64,000 nt of DNA from NCBI RefSeq assembly GCF_001294335.1, contig NZ_LGKG01000068.1:1-64000 (forward strand). Reading direction: 5' to 3'. The notes below the pieces were generated by a model. That model saw only the letters and a program-made list of their open reading frames with translations. It was not told the DNA's origin and ran no database searches. Shown here piece after piece: positions 1-7,876 of this stretch. The DNA is from Streptomyces chattanoogensis (GTDB lineage Bacteria > Actinomycetota > Actinomycetes > Streptomycetales > Streptomycetaceae). Each line of letters begins with the position of its first letter. Position 1 is the stretch's first letter. A program made the translations under genes and the position numbers.

Positions 1-91
1 GCCCGGTTACATTCCGAACCCGGAAGCTAAGCCTTTCAGCGCCGATGGTACTGCAGGGGGGACCCTGTGGGAGAGTAGGACGCCGCCGAAC
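1..91 (+). rRNA. rrf: 5S ribosomal RNA, 3' part (5' end outside window)
   Basis: The first ~91 bases match the 3' three quarters of an actinobacterial 5S rRNA, including the GAACCCGGAAGCTAAGCC loop region and the GGGAGAGTAGGACGCCGCC segment of the closing helices. The 5' strand of helix I lies upstream of base 1. It is the last gene of an rRNA operon, because a strong terminator follows about 12 bases later. The exact mature 3' end (about 88-95) is estimated. Confidence 0.95.
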
Positions 92-102
92 AATCTTTGG
101 GG

Positions 103-133
103 AAAGCCCCGCACCGTATGGTGCGGGGCTTTT
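103..133 (+). terminator. Intrinsic terminator of the rRNA operon
   Basis: Perfect 12-bp inverted repeat (AAAGCCCCGCAC / GTGCGGGGCTTT) around a six-base loop, followed by a short T run. It sits just after the 5S rRNA, as expected for the end of an rRNA operon. The 207 bases from here to the next gene show no other recognisable element. Confidence 0.9.
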
Positions 134-340
134 CTGCGTTTGGGGGTCAGTCGCTCCGCGCTGCCAGCGCTTGTCGCCCGGTGACGCCACCCGCGTCCCG
201 CCGCCCAGGGTGGTGCGGTGATGGGCTGTGATGGTTGTTGGGTGCAGCTGACCGGGGTTGTGGGGGCCACGGGTGAGCGGGAGCGGTTCCAGGGAAAGCT
301 GCGGCTGGCGCTGTCAGGGAAGAGGGAGGGGCGCCGTCAG

Positions 341-1651
341 TCAGAGGCGGCCGGCGGACTTCAGCGTGAGGTAGGCGTCGGCCAGGTCGGGGGCCAGGCG
401 GGTGGGGGTTGAATCGATGACCGTGATGCCGTGGTGGCGGAGGCGGTCGGCGGTGTGGCGGCGGGCGGCGCGGGTCTGTTCTGCGGCCGCGGCTGCGTAG
501 ACGGCCTGAGGGGTGTGGCGGCCGGCGGCCAGTTCCTCGATGCGGGGGTCCGCGACGGCGGCGACGATGAGTTCGTTGCGTTGGGTGAGGCCGGGGAGGA
601 CCGGTAGGAGGGCCTCTTCCACGGGGGCCGTGTCGAGGCCGGTGAAGAGAACGATGAGGGACCGGCGCGGTGTGCGGCGGTGGATGGTGGCGGCCAGGCC
701 GCGGGCGTCCGCCTCGACGAGCTCCGATTCGAGGGGAGCCAGAGCGTCGGTGAGAGCCGGAAGCAGGTCGGCGGCGGTACGGCCTTGTACGGAGGCCCGT
801 ACGCGGCGGTCGTAGGCGAGGAGATCGACGCGGTCGCCGGCGCGGGCGGCGAGGGCGGCGAGCAGGAGGGCGGCGTCCATGGAGGCGTCGAGGCGGGGGG
901 TGTCGCCGACGCGGCCGGCCGAGGTGCGGCCGGTTTCCAGGACGAGCAGGATGCGGCGGTCGCGTTCGGGGCGCCAGGTGCGGACGGCGAGGGTCTGCTG
1001 GCGGGCAGTGGCGCGCCAGTCGATGGAACGGGTGTCGTCGCCGGGGGCGTAGTCGCGGAGGCTGTCGAATTCGGTGCCCTCGCCGCGGGTCAGGATGCTG
1101 GTGCGGCCGTCGAGTTCGCGGAGCCGGGCGAGTTTGGCAGGGAGGTGCTTCCGGCTGGTGAAAGGTGGGAGGACGCGCAGGGTCCAGGGGACGTGGTGGC
1201 TTCCCTGGCGGGCGGCCAGCCCGAGTGGGCCGTAGGAGCGGACCGTGACGCGGACGGCGTGGTGGTCGCCGCGGCGGGTGGGGTGGAGCGTGGTCGTGAG
1301 GCGTCTGCGTTCGCCGCCTGGGACTCGGAGGGCGTGGCGGGATGCGGGGATGTCCGTGCCGGGGCGGAAGGAGCTCGGGGGCCAGGCGTCGCGGATCTGC
1401 GCGCGGAGGGTGCGGCGGTCCGGGTTGGTAAGGGTGAGATGGGTGTGGGCCTGGCCCGTGAGTCGAACTGATGTGTCACCGGTTCGAGTGAAATGGAGCT
1501 TTCGCACTGGCGCGGCGAGTGCGAGGTCGCACAAAATTGCTATCAGCAAGGTGAGTTGGACGGCGAGAACACCGAGCCAGCCGGGGAGTACGAAGCCGAC
1601 GAAGAGAGCTCCGACTGCGGCGAGGAGGGCGGTGCGTCCGGTGAGGGCCAT
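341..1651 (-). CDS. DUF58 domain-containing membrane protein
   Basis: 436 residues. Two hydrophobic segments lie near the N-terminus (about residues 5-48). A soluble part follows with the DUF58 core around residues 190-290, including the signature FDSLRDYAPGDD followed by RSIDWRATAR. The von Willebrand-like beta strand after it (ILLVLETGRTS) lacks a clean DxSxS metal site. DUF58 proteins are membrane partners of MoxR AAA+ ATPases, and the MoxR gene lies 9 bases upstream in the same direction. It is the last gene of a five-gene minus-strand operon resembling the Bacillus yeaC-yeaD-yebA set. The biochemical role is unknown; envelope maturation or chaperoning is an inference from context. The ATG start is well spaced from the preceding stop. 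Confidence 0.9.
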   Translation of the reverse strand: MALTGRTALLAAVGALFVGFVLPGWLGVLAVQLTLLIAILCDLALAAPVRKLHFTRTGDTSVRLTGQAHTHLTLTNPDRRTLRAQIRDAWPPSSFRPGTDIPASRHALRVPGGERRRLTTTLHPTRRGDHHAVRVTVRSYGPLGLAARQGSHHVPWTLRVLPPFTSRKHLPAKLARLRELDGRTSILTRGEGTEFDSLRDYAPGDDTRSIDWRATARQQTLAVRTWRPERDRRILLVLETGRTSAGRVGDTPRLDASMDAALLLAALAARAGDRVDLLAYDRRVRASVQGRTAADLLPALTDALAPLESELVEADARGLAATIHRRTPRRSLIVLFTGLDTAPVEEALLPVLPGLTQRNELIVAAVADPRIEELAAGRHTPQAVYAAAAAEQTRAARRHTADRLRHHGITVIDSTPTRLAPDLADAYLTLKSAGRL

Positions 1652-1660
1652 GGCGTCGCC

Positions 1661-2626
1661 TCAGCGGGGGACGGGGAGGTGGGCGAGCACGGCATTGATG
1701 ACGGAGTCTGCGGTGACTCCCTCCATCTCGGCCTCGGGGCGGAGTTGGACGCGGTGTCGGAGTGTGGGGAGCGCGAGGGCCTTGACGTCATCGGGGGTGA
1801 CGTAGTCGCGGCCGGTGAGCCAGGCCCAGGCTCGGGAAGTGGAGAGCAGGGCGGTGGCGCCTCGGGGGGAAACACCGAGGGAAAGTGAGGGGGATTCACG
1901 AGTGGCACGGCAGATATCGACGATATAGCCCGTGATTTCGGGGGAGACGGCGGTCTTGGCGACCGCGGCCCGGGCCGCCTCGAGGTCGGCGGCGGAGGCC
2001 ACGGGGCGTAGGCCTGCGGCGTCGAGGTCGCGGGGGCTGAAGCCGTCCACATGCCGGGTGAGGATGTCTATTTCGTCCTGGCGGGCGGGGAGCGGGACCG
2101 TCAGTTTCAGCAGGAAGCGGTCGAGCTGGGCCTCGGGGAGCGGATAAGTGCCCTCGTATTCCACGGGGTTCTGAGTGGCGGCCACGAGGAACGGCTCGGG
2201 GAGGGGCCGGGGGGTGCCGTCGACGGTCACCTGGCGCTCCTCCATTGCTTCGAGGAGGGAGGCCTGGGTTTTGGACGGCGTGCGGTTGATCTCGTCGGCG
2301 AGAAGGAGGTTGGTGAAGACGGGGCCGGGCTGGAAGGAGAACTCGGCGCTGCGGGTGTCGTAGACCAGGGAGCCGGTGACATCGCTCGGCATCAGGTCGG
2401 GGGTGAACTGGACGCGCTTGGTGTCGAGTTCGAGGGCGGCCGACAGGGCCCGTACGAGCAGGGTCTTGGCGACGCCGGGGACGCCTTCGAGGAGCACATG
2501 GCCGCGGCAGAGCAGGGCGACGACCAGGCCGGTGACGGCGGGGTCCTGGCCGACGACGGCCTTGGCTATTTCTGTGCGGAGAGCTTCGAGGGAGGCTCGG
2601 GCGCTGTCAGCGGTCGGGGTGCTCAC
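1661..2626 (-). CDS. MoxR-family AAA+ ATPase
   Basis: 321 residues, standard for the family. Visible motifs are Walker A (EGVPGVAKT, about residues 47-55), Walker B with the MoxR-type LLADEINRTP, sensor 1 in LVAATQNP, and the arginine-finger/sensor 2 region SPRGATALL near the C-terminus. MoxR ATPases act as chaperones that assemble or activate VWA/DUF58-type partners, and the DUF58 gene follows directly. The GTG start overlaps the end of the DUF4350 gene by 20 bases, which implies translational coupling. The client is not evident from the sequence. Confidence 0.93.
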   Translation of the reverse strand: MSTPTADSARASLEALRTEIAKAVVGQDPAVTGLVVALLCRGHVLLEGVPGVAKTLLVRALSAALELDTKRVQFTPDLMPSDVTGSLVYDTRSAEFSFQPGPVFTNLLLADEINRTPSKTQASLLEAMEERQVTVDGTPRPLPEPFLVAATQNPVEYEGTYPLPEAQLDRFLLKLTVPLPARQDEIDILTRHVDGFSPRDLDAAGLRPVASAADLEAARAAVAKTAVSPEITGYIVDICRATRESPSLSLGVSPRGATALLSTSRAWAWLTGRDYVTPDDVKALALPTLRHRVQLRPEAEMEGVTADSVINAVLAHLPVPR

Positions 2627-3836
2627 GGGGGGCGTGCCTCTCTTGGGAAACGATCGAGCTGTGGAGTTCGTCGAGTTGGTCGGCCAGCTGTACCAGAGCC
2701 TTGTCGTCCGCGGGTGGCGGGCCGAAGAGCAGAGTGTGCAGACCGGCTTCGGTTGCGGGGGCCGCGGTCAAGTGGGTTTGAACGGCCGGGAGAAGGATGT
2801 CGGGGGTGTGTGCGTGCGCGGGGGGCACGCCGATGAGGGGGGCGAGCCGGGTGCGGGTGGCCGAGCGCAGGACGGCCGAGGCGCGGTCGCGGGCGTGGGC
2901 CTGCTCATAGAGGCGGGCGTGGCCTTCGGTGGTCTCGGCGGCCGGGACGGTGACCGGAAGCCGTTCGGGTACCAACGGGCCGAGCCGACGGGCGCGCCAG
3001 AAGGCCGCGAAGACGGCGGCGAAGGCGAGTTGGAGCAGGCCCCAGCTCCAGCCGGAGGGGATGAGGTCGAGGAAACCGCGCTGCTCGTCCTCGGCGGATG
3101 ACGGGTCGCTTATGGAGGGGAGGTACCAGACCAGATGCTTGTGAGCGCCGAGGAGTTGAAGGGCCAGCGAGGCGTTGCCGTGCTCGGCGAGGTGGCGGTT
3201 GTAAAGGAAGTCGGGGGAGCCGAGAAGGACCGTGTCACGGCCGGCGTCGGGGGCCGGCAGGCGCAGCAGGGTGGGCAGGCCGCCGCTGAGGTAGCAGTGT
3301 TCGGCGGTGCCGTCGGGGGCCACGTAGCGCAGGCCGCCCAGGAGGGCGTCGCCCGCACGGCGGGCGGCGGGCAGCGAGCAGGCGGGCCGGCGCGTCGAGT
3401 TGCCGACCGGGGGCTCCGTCCTGATGCGGGGGCTGAAGGTATCGAGGGTGGCCGGGCCGGGGGCGAGCAGGACGATACGGCCGGGGGTGTGTGCGGTCGC
3501 GGTGCGCAGGCCGGTCAGCTGCTCTGCGGTGAGGAGGTCGGGTTCGGTGACGAGGAGGGTGGTGTCGGGGCCGGCCGCCGCGGCGGCCGCCTCGGAGGTG
3601 GTCACGACCTGGGTGGTGACGCCGCGGGCGGCGAGGAGTGCGGAGAGGGCCCGGCTCCCGGTGCGGTCCGCCGAGCGGGGGTCGAGTCTGCCGTGCTGTT
3701 CGCCGGACTGGAGGGCCGCGAGCACCACACCGGTGACGACGAGCAGGAGGAGCGCGAGCAGCAACCCCCGGGACCGGCGCCACAGGTGACGGGCGGTGGG
3801 GGAGAGCGCGACGGGGTCCGTGGTGGCCGTGGTCAT
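2607..3836 (-). CDS. DUF4350 domain-containing membrane protein
   Basis: 409 residues. A transmembrane helix at about residues 25-45 is followed by the DUF4350 region (about 50-230). That region has the common opening of a small periplasmic-like alpha/beta domain (LDPRSADRTGSRALSALLAARG). A second hydrophobic segment is near residue 270 (GLLQLAFAAVFAAFW) and a cytoplasmic C-terminal tail follows. The ATG start overlaps the stop of the DUF4129 gene by four bases, and the 3' end overlaps the MoxR gene. This family recurs in MoxR/DUF58/DUF4129 operons of actinobacteria. No catalytic motif is visible. Confidence 0.88.
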   Translation of the reverse strand: MTTATTDPVALSPTARHLWRRSRGLLLALLLLVVTGVVLAALQSGEQHGRLDPRSADRTGSRALSALLAARGVTTQVVTTSEAAAAAAGPDTTLLVTEPDLLTAEQLTGLRTATAHTPGRIVLLAPGPATLDTFSPRIRTEPPVGNSTRRPACSLPAARRAGDALLGGLRYVAPDGTAEHCYLSGGLPTLLRLPAPDAGRDTVLLGSPDFLYNRHLAEHGNASLALQLLGAHKHLVWYLPSISDPSSAEDEQRGFLDLIPSGWSWGLLQLAFAAVFAAFWRARRLGPLVPERLPVTVPAAETTEGHARLYEQAHARDRASAVLRSATRTRLAPLIGVPPAHAHTPDILLPAVQTHLTAAPATEAGLHTLLFGPPPADDKALVQLADQLDELHSSIVSQERHAPREHPDR

Positions 3837-4528
3837 CCGCGGCTCCTGGTCGGGGCGGCGGCGAGGTGGGGCCTGGCGTGTTGCAGGTCGCTGTCGAGGG
3901 CGGTCAAGAGGGCGTACTCCCGCTCGGTGCCGGGGCGGCCGCCGTATGTGACGTCATCGAAGGTACGGGCCGCGGCGCTCAGCCGGTCGGCGTGTGCGGG
4001 AAGAACCCGGCCGGCCGCGGCGGCGGCCTCGTCGGCGGTGCGGCCCGGCGCGGGTGTGAGCAGGGCTCGTTCCTCGAGGGCGAGGACGATGGCGCGCATG
4101 CGTTCCTGCATCGCCTGGTTCCAGAGTCCCCCGGCGGCAAGGCGGTTGGCGGCCGTGCGGTGCTCGGCGGCGCTCCGTGGCGCGTCGGTGAAGAGCGCGC
4201 CGCCGGTGGTGGCCGGGGTGCGGCGCAGCGCGCCGAGCCGCAGCCGTAGTGCGACGATCAGCAGCAGCACCATCGCGGCGACGGCGGCCAGTCCGATCCA
4301 GCCGCCGGGTGTGGCGCCGGCGGCCGCGGTGAACAGGTCGTCGACGCGGTCCCAGAACCAGTCCAGGGCCTGGCGGAGCGGATTGGGGTCGTGCTGGTGG
4401 TACCGGGGGTCGGACAGCTCGTGCTCCGCCGCCTCGCGGGCGGGCACGCGCGGGATCCGCACCGGCATGTCGTCGTCGGCGCGCGCCATGAGTCGGCCGA
4501 GTGCGGCCGTGATCCCCCCTGTTGTCAC
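3833..4528 (-). CDS. DUF4129 domain-containing membrane protein
   Basis: 231 residues with a GTG start. One clear transmembrane helix (about residues 75-96, GGWIGLAAVAAMVLLLIVAL) precedes a cytoplasmic helical DUF4129 domain (about 120-225). In other bacteria DUF4129 is found at the C-terminus of transglutaminase-like membrane proteins next to MoxR and DUF58; here it stands alone. It starts 4 bases after the stop of the upstream membrane-protein gene and overlaps DUF4350 by ATGA, so the operon is tightly coupled. Function unknown. Confidence 0.87.
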   Translation of the reverse strand: MTTGGITAALGRLMARADDDMPVRIPRVPAREAAEHELSDPRYHQHDPNPLRQALDWFWDRVDDLFTAAAGATPGGWIGLAAVAAMVLLLIVALRLRLGALRRTPATTGGALFTDAPRSAAEHRTAANRLAAGGLWNQAMQERMRAIVLALEERALLTPAPGRTADEAAAAAGRVLPAHADRLSAAARTFDDVTYGGRPGTEREYALLTALDSDLQHARPHLAAAPTRSRG

Positions 4529-4532
4529 CGCA

Positions 4533-5879
4533 TCAGCTTCCCGGAGTGGGGTCGCCGGAAGTGTCCGTCGGGGCGCCGGGAGCGGCCGCGGACGTGGTGT
4601 CCGTGCCGTAGCCGGGGAGGCCTGCGGCGCGGGCGAGTTCGAGGTCGAGGGCCTCGCGGCGGATGCGCTGGTCCATGTAGAGGAGTGCGGTCACGCCCGC
4701 GCTGATCGGGAAGGTGAGGGCGGAGCTGATGACGGCTCCGATGCCCATCGCGATCAGGAAGGTCCAGCCGGCACTGTCGGCGGTGCCGTTCGCCCAGTCC
4801 ATCAGGCTCTGGCCATCGAGGACGAAGGCGATGAGGGTGGCCGGGATCTGGATGATGGACTCGACCAGGGCGACCAGGACGAAGGAGAGGAGCTGAATGC
4901 CCAGCACCCGCCACCAGGAGCCCCGGACGAGCTTGGCGGAGCGGCGCATGGAGGCGATGACGCCCTGCTTCTCCAGCATCAGTGCCGGGGAGGCGAGGCT
5001 GTAACGGACCGCCAGCCAGACGCTCACGACGGTGGCGGCGAGACCGCCGAACACCATGAGGAGCAGGCCTGCCTCCGGCGTGCCGGTGGCCATGAGGATG
5101 ATGCCGGGGGCCAGGCCTGCGGCCGCGATGGCAAAGATCATCAGGGGATACAGGATCAGCAGGCCGAGCAGGCGCAGGAGTTGGCCGCGGGCGTCCTGCC
5201 AGGCCTGTGCGACGGTCACCGAGCGGCCGAGGACGGCGCGGCTGGTGACCATGGTCAGCAGCCCGGTGGCGACGAGGGTGGCGAGGAGCCCGATCAGCGA
5301 GGTGACGGCGCTTCCGGCGAGGGTGTCGGCCATGTCGCGCATGGCCTGGCGCAGCGCCGGGGTGGAGCTGCCGTCCGGGGCGGCCTTCCGGCCGGTGCCC
5401 TGGAACCACAGTCCGGACACCACTGTGACGAGGGTCTGCGAGACGGCGGCGACGATCAGCGATATGCCCAGGACGGTGCGCCAGTGGGCGCGCATCGTGG
5501 AGGCCGCGCCGTCGAGTATCTCGCCGACGCCGAGCGGCCGCAGGGGGATGACGCCCGGTTTGGCGGCCTGTGGTGCCGGGGACCAGCCGGCTCCCCACAT
5601 GGGCGGGCCGCCTGCCGGCTGCCCGTACCAGCCGCCCTGGTGGGGGATGGAGCCGGCGCGGGCGCGGGTGGCGCCGCCGGCCGGTCCGCTCTGGCCGGGG
5701 ATCCCCGGGGACGACCACTGGCCTGCGGGCGGCTGTTCCTTGGACCAGTTCGGCGGGGACGGTTGCTCGGCGGCGGGGCCGTCCGCGTCGGCCGCTGGGG
5801 TGGGCTGCTCCTCGGTACCGCGGTCCGGCTCGTCGGAGGGGGCGGATCCGGGCGAGGCCCAGCCCGGAGAGTCGTTCAT
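4533..5879 (-). CDS. Multi-pass membrane protein, glycerophosphodiester phosphodiesterase membrane-domain type
   Basis: 448 residues. The first ~110 are a Pro/Gly/Trp-rich cytoplasmic tail. The typical entry motif IPLRPLGVGEILDGA follows, then about six hydrophobic segments, as in the membrane domain attached to some GlpQ-type phosphodiesterases (PF10110-like). No phosphodiesterase catalytic domain is present. A competing reading frame covers much of the same DNA, but this frame has the hydrophobic periodicity and the family motif. It is the first gene of the minus-strand operon. Its promoter should lie in the 152-base divergent gap shared with mtnA. A role in membrane or envelope homeostasis is inferred. 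Confidence 0.85.
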   Translation of the reverse strand: MNDSPGWASPGSAPSDEPDRGTEEQPTPAADADGPAAEQPSPPNWSKEQPPAGQWSSPGIPGQSGPAGGATRARAGSIPHQGGWYGQPAGGPPMWGAGWSPAPQAAKPGVIPLRPLGVGEILDGAASTMRAHWRTVLGISLIVAAVSQTLVTVVSGLWFQGTGRKAAPDGSSTPALRQAMRDMADTLAGSAVTSLIGLLATLVATGLLTMVTSRAVLGRSVTVAQAWQDARGQLLRLLGLLILYPLMIFAIAAAGLAPGIILMATGTPEAGLLLMVFGGLAATVVSVWLAVRYSLASPALMLEKQGVIASMRRSAKLVRGSWWRVLGIQLLSFVLVALVESIIQIPATLIAFVLDGQSLMDWANGTADSAGWTFLIAMGIGAVISSALTFPISAGVTALLYMDQRIRREALDLELARAAGLPGYGTDTTSAAAPGAPTDTSGDPTPGS

Positions 5880-6031
5880 CTTCGCTCCTTCTTGCTGCCC
5901 GTCCGCCGGGGCGGCCGGGGTCCGGGGTCCGCGGTGTCAGTCATCGTGTCATGGCGGATGGCTCTGTGTATCCGGGCCCTGATCCGTGAGGGACCTTCTG
6001 TTCGGAGCGGTGTCGGCGGCAGACTGAACCA

Positions 6032-7201
6032 ATGGCCGATCAGTACGAGGTGTCCAAGGCCGGCGCGGCGGCGCTCGGAATCCCGTCGTTGCGCTGGGAG
6101 GAGCTTCCCGAGGGGCCCGTTGTGGTCCTCCTCGACCAGACCCGGCTGCCGGCGGAGGAGGCCGAGCTGGTCTGTACGGACGTACCGGCGCTGGTACAGG
6201 CGATCCGGAGGCTGGCGGTGCGCGGTGCGCCGCTGCTGGGTATCGCGGGTGCGTACGGTGTCGCGCTGGCCGCGGCGCGCGGTTTCGATGTGGACGAGGC
6301 GGCGGAGTCGCTGGCGCATGCCCGGCCGACCGCCGTCAATCTCGGGTACGGCGTGCGGCGGGCGGCGGCCGCGTACCGGGCGGCGGCCGGCCGTGGGGCC
6401 GGTGCCGGGGCTGCCGCGGCGGCGCTGGTCGAGGCGCGGGCCCTGCACGCGGAGGACATCGAGGCCGGCGCGCGGATGGCGGAGCAGGGGCTGGCGCTGC
6501 TGGGGGAGCTGCTGCCGGGCGGCGGCCACCGGATTCTCACCCACTGCAATTCGGGCGCGCTGGTGTCCGGGGGCGAGGGGACCGCCTTCGCGGTGGTGCG
6601 GGCGGCGCACCGGGCCGGTGAGCTGCGGCGGCTGTGGGTGGACGAGACGCGGCCGCTGTTGCAGGGGGCGCGGCTGACGGCGTACGAGGCGGCGCGCGCG
6701 GGAATGGCGTACAGCGTGCTGGCGGACGGGGCAGCGGGGTCGCTGTTCGCGGCGGGTGAGGTGGACGCGGTGCTGATAGGAGCGGACCGCATCGCGGCGG
6801 ACGGGTCGGTCGCCAACAAGATCGGCAGCTATCCGCTGGCGGTGCTGGCGCGCTATCACCACGTTCCGTTCGTGGTGGTGGCGCCGACGACCACGGTGGA
6901 TCTCGAGACGGAGCGGGGGGCGGACATCGAGGTGGAGCAGCGGCCGGGCAGCGAGGTGACGGAGCTCTCGTTGCCGCCCGGACAGGGTTCCGGGGCGGGG
7001 CCCGGCGCCGCGATCGCGGTGGCGCCGCTGGGCGCGCAGGCCTACAACCCGGCCTTCGACGTGACTCCGCCCGAGCTGGTGACGGCGATCGTCACGGAGG
7101 CCGGAGTGGTCTCGCCGGTCACCCGGAACGGCCTTGCTCGGATGTGTTCCACGTCACGATGGAGTAAGTCACGATCAGGTAATGGGATGATGGCCGAATG
7201 A
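6032..7201 (+). CDS. mtnA: S-methyl-5-thioribose-1-phosphate isomerase
   Basis: 389 residues. It converts 5-methylthioribose-1-phosphate to the ribulose form in methionine salvage. Diagnostic segments are VRGAPLLGIAGAYG near residue 65, the catalytic cysteine in THCNSGAL (about residue 172), and the catalytic aspartate in IGADRIAADGSVANKIG (about residue 250). No other salvage gene is nearby; what links it to mtrAB is conserved actinobacterial gene order. The last ~20 residues (Ser/Arg-rich) are poorly family-like and are encoded by DNA that also holds the mtrA upstream region. The stop overlaps the mtrA start by four bases. No strong ribosome-binding site precedes the ATG. Confidence 0.95.
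   Translation: MADQYEVSKAGAAALGIPSLRWEELPEGPVVVLLDQTRLPAEEAELVCTDVPALVQAIRRLAVRGAPLLGIAGAYGVALAAARGFDVDEAAESLAHARPTAVNLGYGVRRAAAAYRAAAGRGAGAGAAAAALVEARALHAEDIEAGARMAEQGLALLGELLPGGGHRILTHCNSGALVSGGEGTAFAVVRAAHRAGELRRLWVDETRPLLQGARLTAYEAARAGMAYSVLADGAAGSLFAAGEVDAVLIGADRIAADGSVANKIGSYPLAVLARYHHVPFVVVAPTTTVDLETERGADIEVEQRPGSEVTELSLPPGQGSGAGPGAAIAVAPLGAQAYNPAFDVTPPELVTAIVTEAGVVSPVTRNGLARMCSTSRWSKSRSGNGMMAE
7153..7175 (+). promoter_or_regulatory. Direct repeat upstream of mtrA, possible MtrA box
   Basis: GTCACGAT occurs twice with 15-base spacing (7153-7160 and 7168-7175), ending 22 bases before the mtrA ATG and lying inside the mtnA 3' end. Known MtrA sites in actinobacteria are direct repeats of GTCAC/GTTAC-type half-sites, so autoregulation is plausible. 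This is inference from the pattern only. Confidence 0.4.
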
Positions 7202-7875
7202 AGGGACGCGTCCTGGTCGTCGACGACGACACCGCACTGGCAGAGATGCTCGGCATTGTGCTGCGCGGGGAAGGCTTTGAACCGTCGTTCGTGTCCGACG
7301 GTGACAAGGCCCTTGCCGCCTTCCGCGAGACCAAGCCCGATCTTGTGCTGCTCGACCTGATGCTGCCCGGACGGGACGGCATCGAGGTCTGCCGGCTGAT
7401 CCGGGCCGAGTCCGGGGTGCCGATCGTCATGCTGACCGCCAAGAGCGACACCGTGGATGTGGTGGTCGGGCTCGAGTCGGGCGCGGACGACTACATCGTC
7501 AAGCCGTTCAAGCCCAAGGAGCTGGTGGCCCGGATCAGGGCCCGGCTGCGGCGTTCGGAGGAGCCGGCGCCCGAGCAGCTGGCGATCGGTGATCTGGTCA
7601 TCGATGTGGCCGGCCACTCGGTGAAGCGCGAGGGGCAGTCCATCGCGCTGACCCCGCTGGAGTTCGATCTGCTGGTGGCGCTGGCGCGCAAGCCGTGGCA
7701 GGTGTTCACCCGCGAGGTGCTGCTGGAGCAGGTGTGGGGCTATCGGCATGCCGCCGACACCCGGCTGGTGAATGTCCATGTGCAGCGGCTGCGTTCCAAG
7801 GTCGAGCGGGATCCGGAGCGTCCGGAGATCGTGGTGACCGTGCGCGGTGTCGGCTACAAGGCCGGGCCCAGCTGA
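7198..7875 (+). CDS. mtrA: MtrA response regulator (OmpR family)
   Basis: 225 residues. Receiver domain about 1-118 with the acidic pair VVDDD, phospho-acceptor Asp in LVLLDLMLPGRDG and the switch lysine in IVKPFKPKEL. Winged-helix DNA-binding domain about 128-225, ending TVRGVGYKAG. MtrA is the essential or global actinobacterial regulator of cell-wall, division and (in Streptomyces) antibiotic genes, paired with sensor MtrB. Its ATG overlaps the mtnA stop, and mtrB begins one base after its stop. The arrangement mtrA-mtrB-lpqB is the conserved actinobacterial one. Confidence 0.97.
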   Translation: MKGRVLVVDDDTALAEMLGIVLRGEGFEPSFVSDGDKALAAFRETKPDLVLLDLMLPGRDGIEVCRLIRAESGVPIVMLTAKSDTVDVVVGLESGADDYIVKPFKPKELVARIRARLRRSEEPAPEQLAIGDLVIDVAGHSVKREGQSIALTPLEFDLLVALARKPWQVFTREVLLEQVWGYRHAADTRLVNVHVQRLRSKVERDPERPEIVVTVRGVGYKAGPS

Positions 7876-7876
7876 C

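Noticed and set aside
4525..5718. 397-codon minus-strand alternative to the GPDPase-type membrane protein
   Set aside because: Arg/His/Pro-rich product without hydrophobic segments; the other frame has six helices and the family motif.
3135..6677. 1180-codon plus-strand frame over the DUF58-operon genes and mtnA
   Set aside because: It runs antisense to motif-bearing genes and then out of frame through mtnA; a high-GC artefact.
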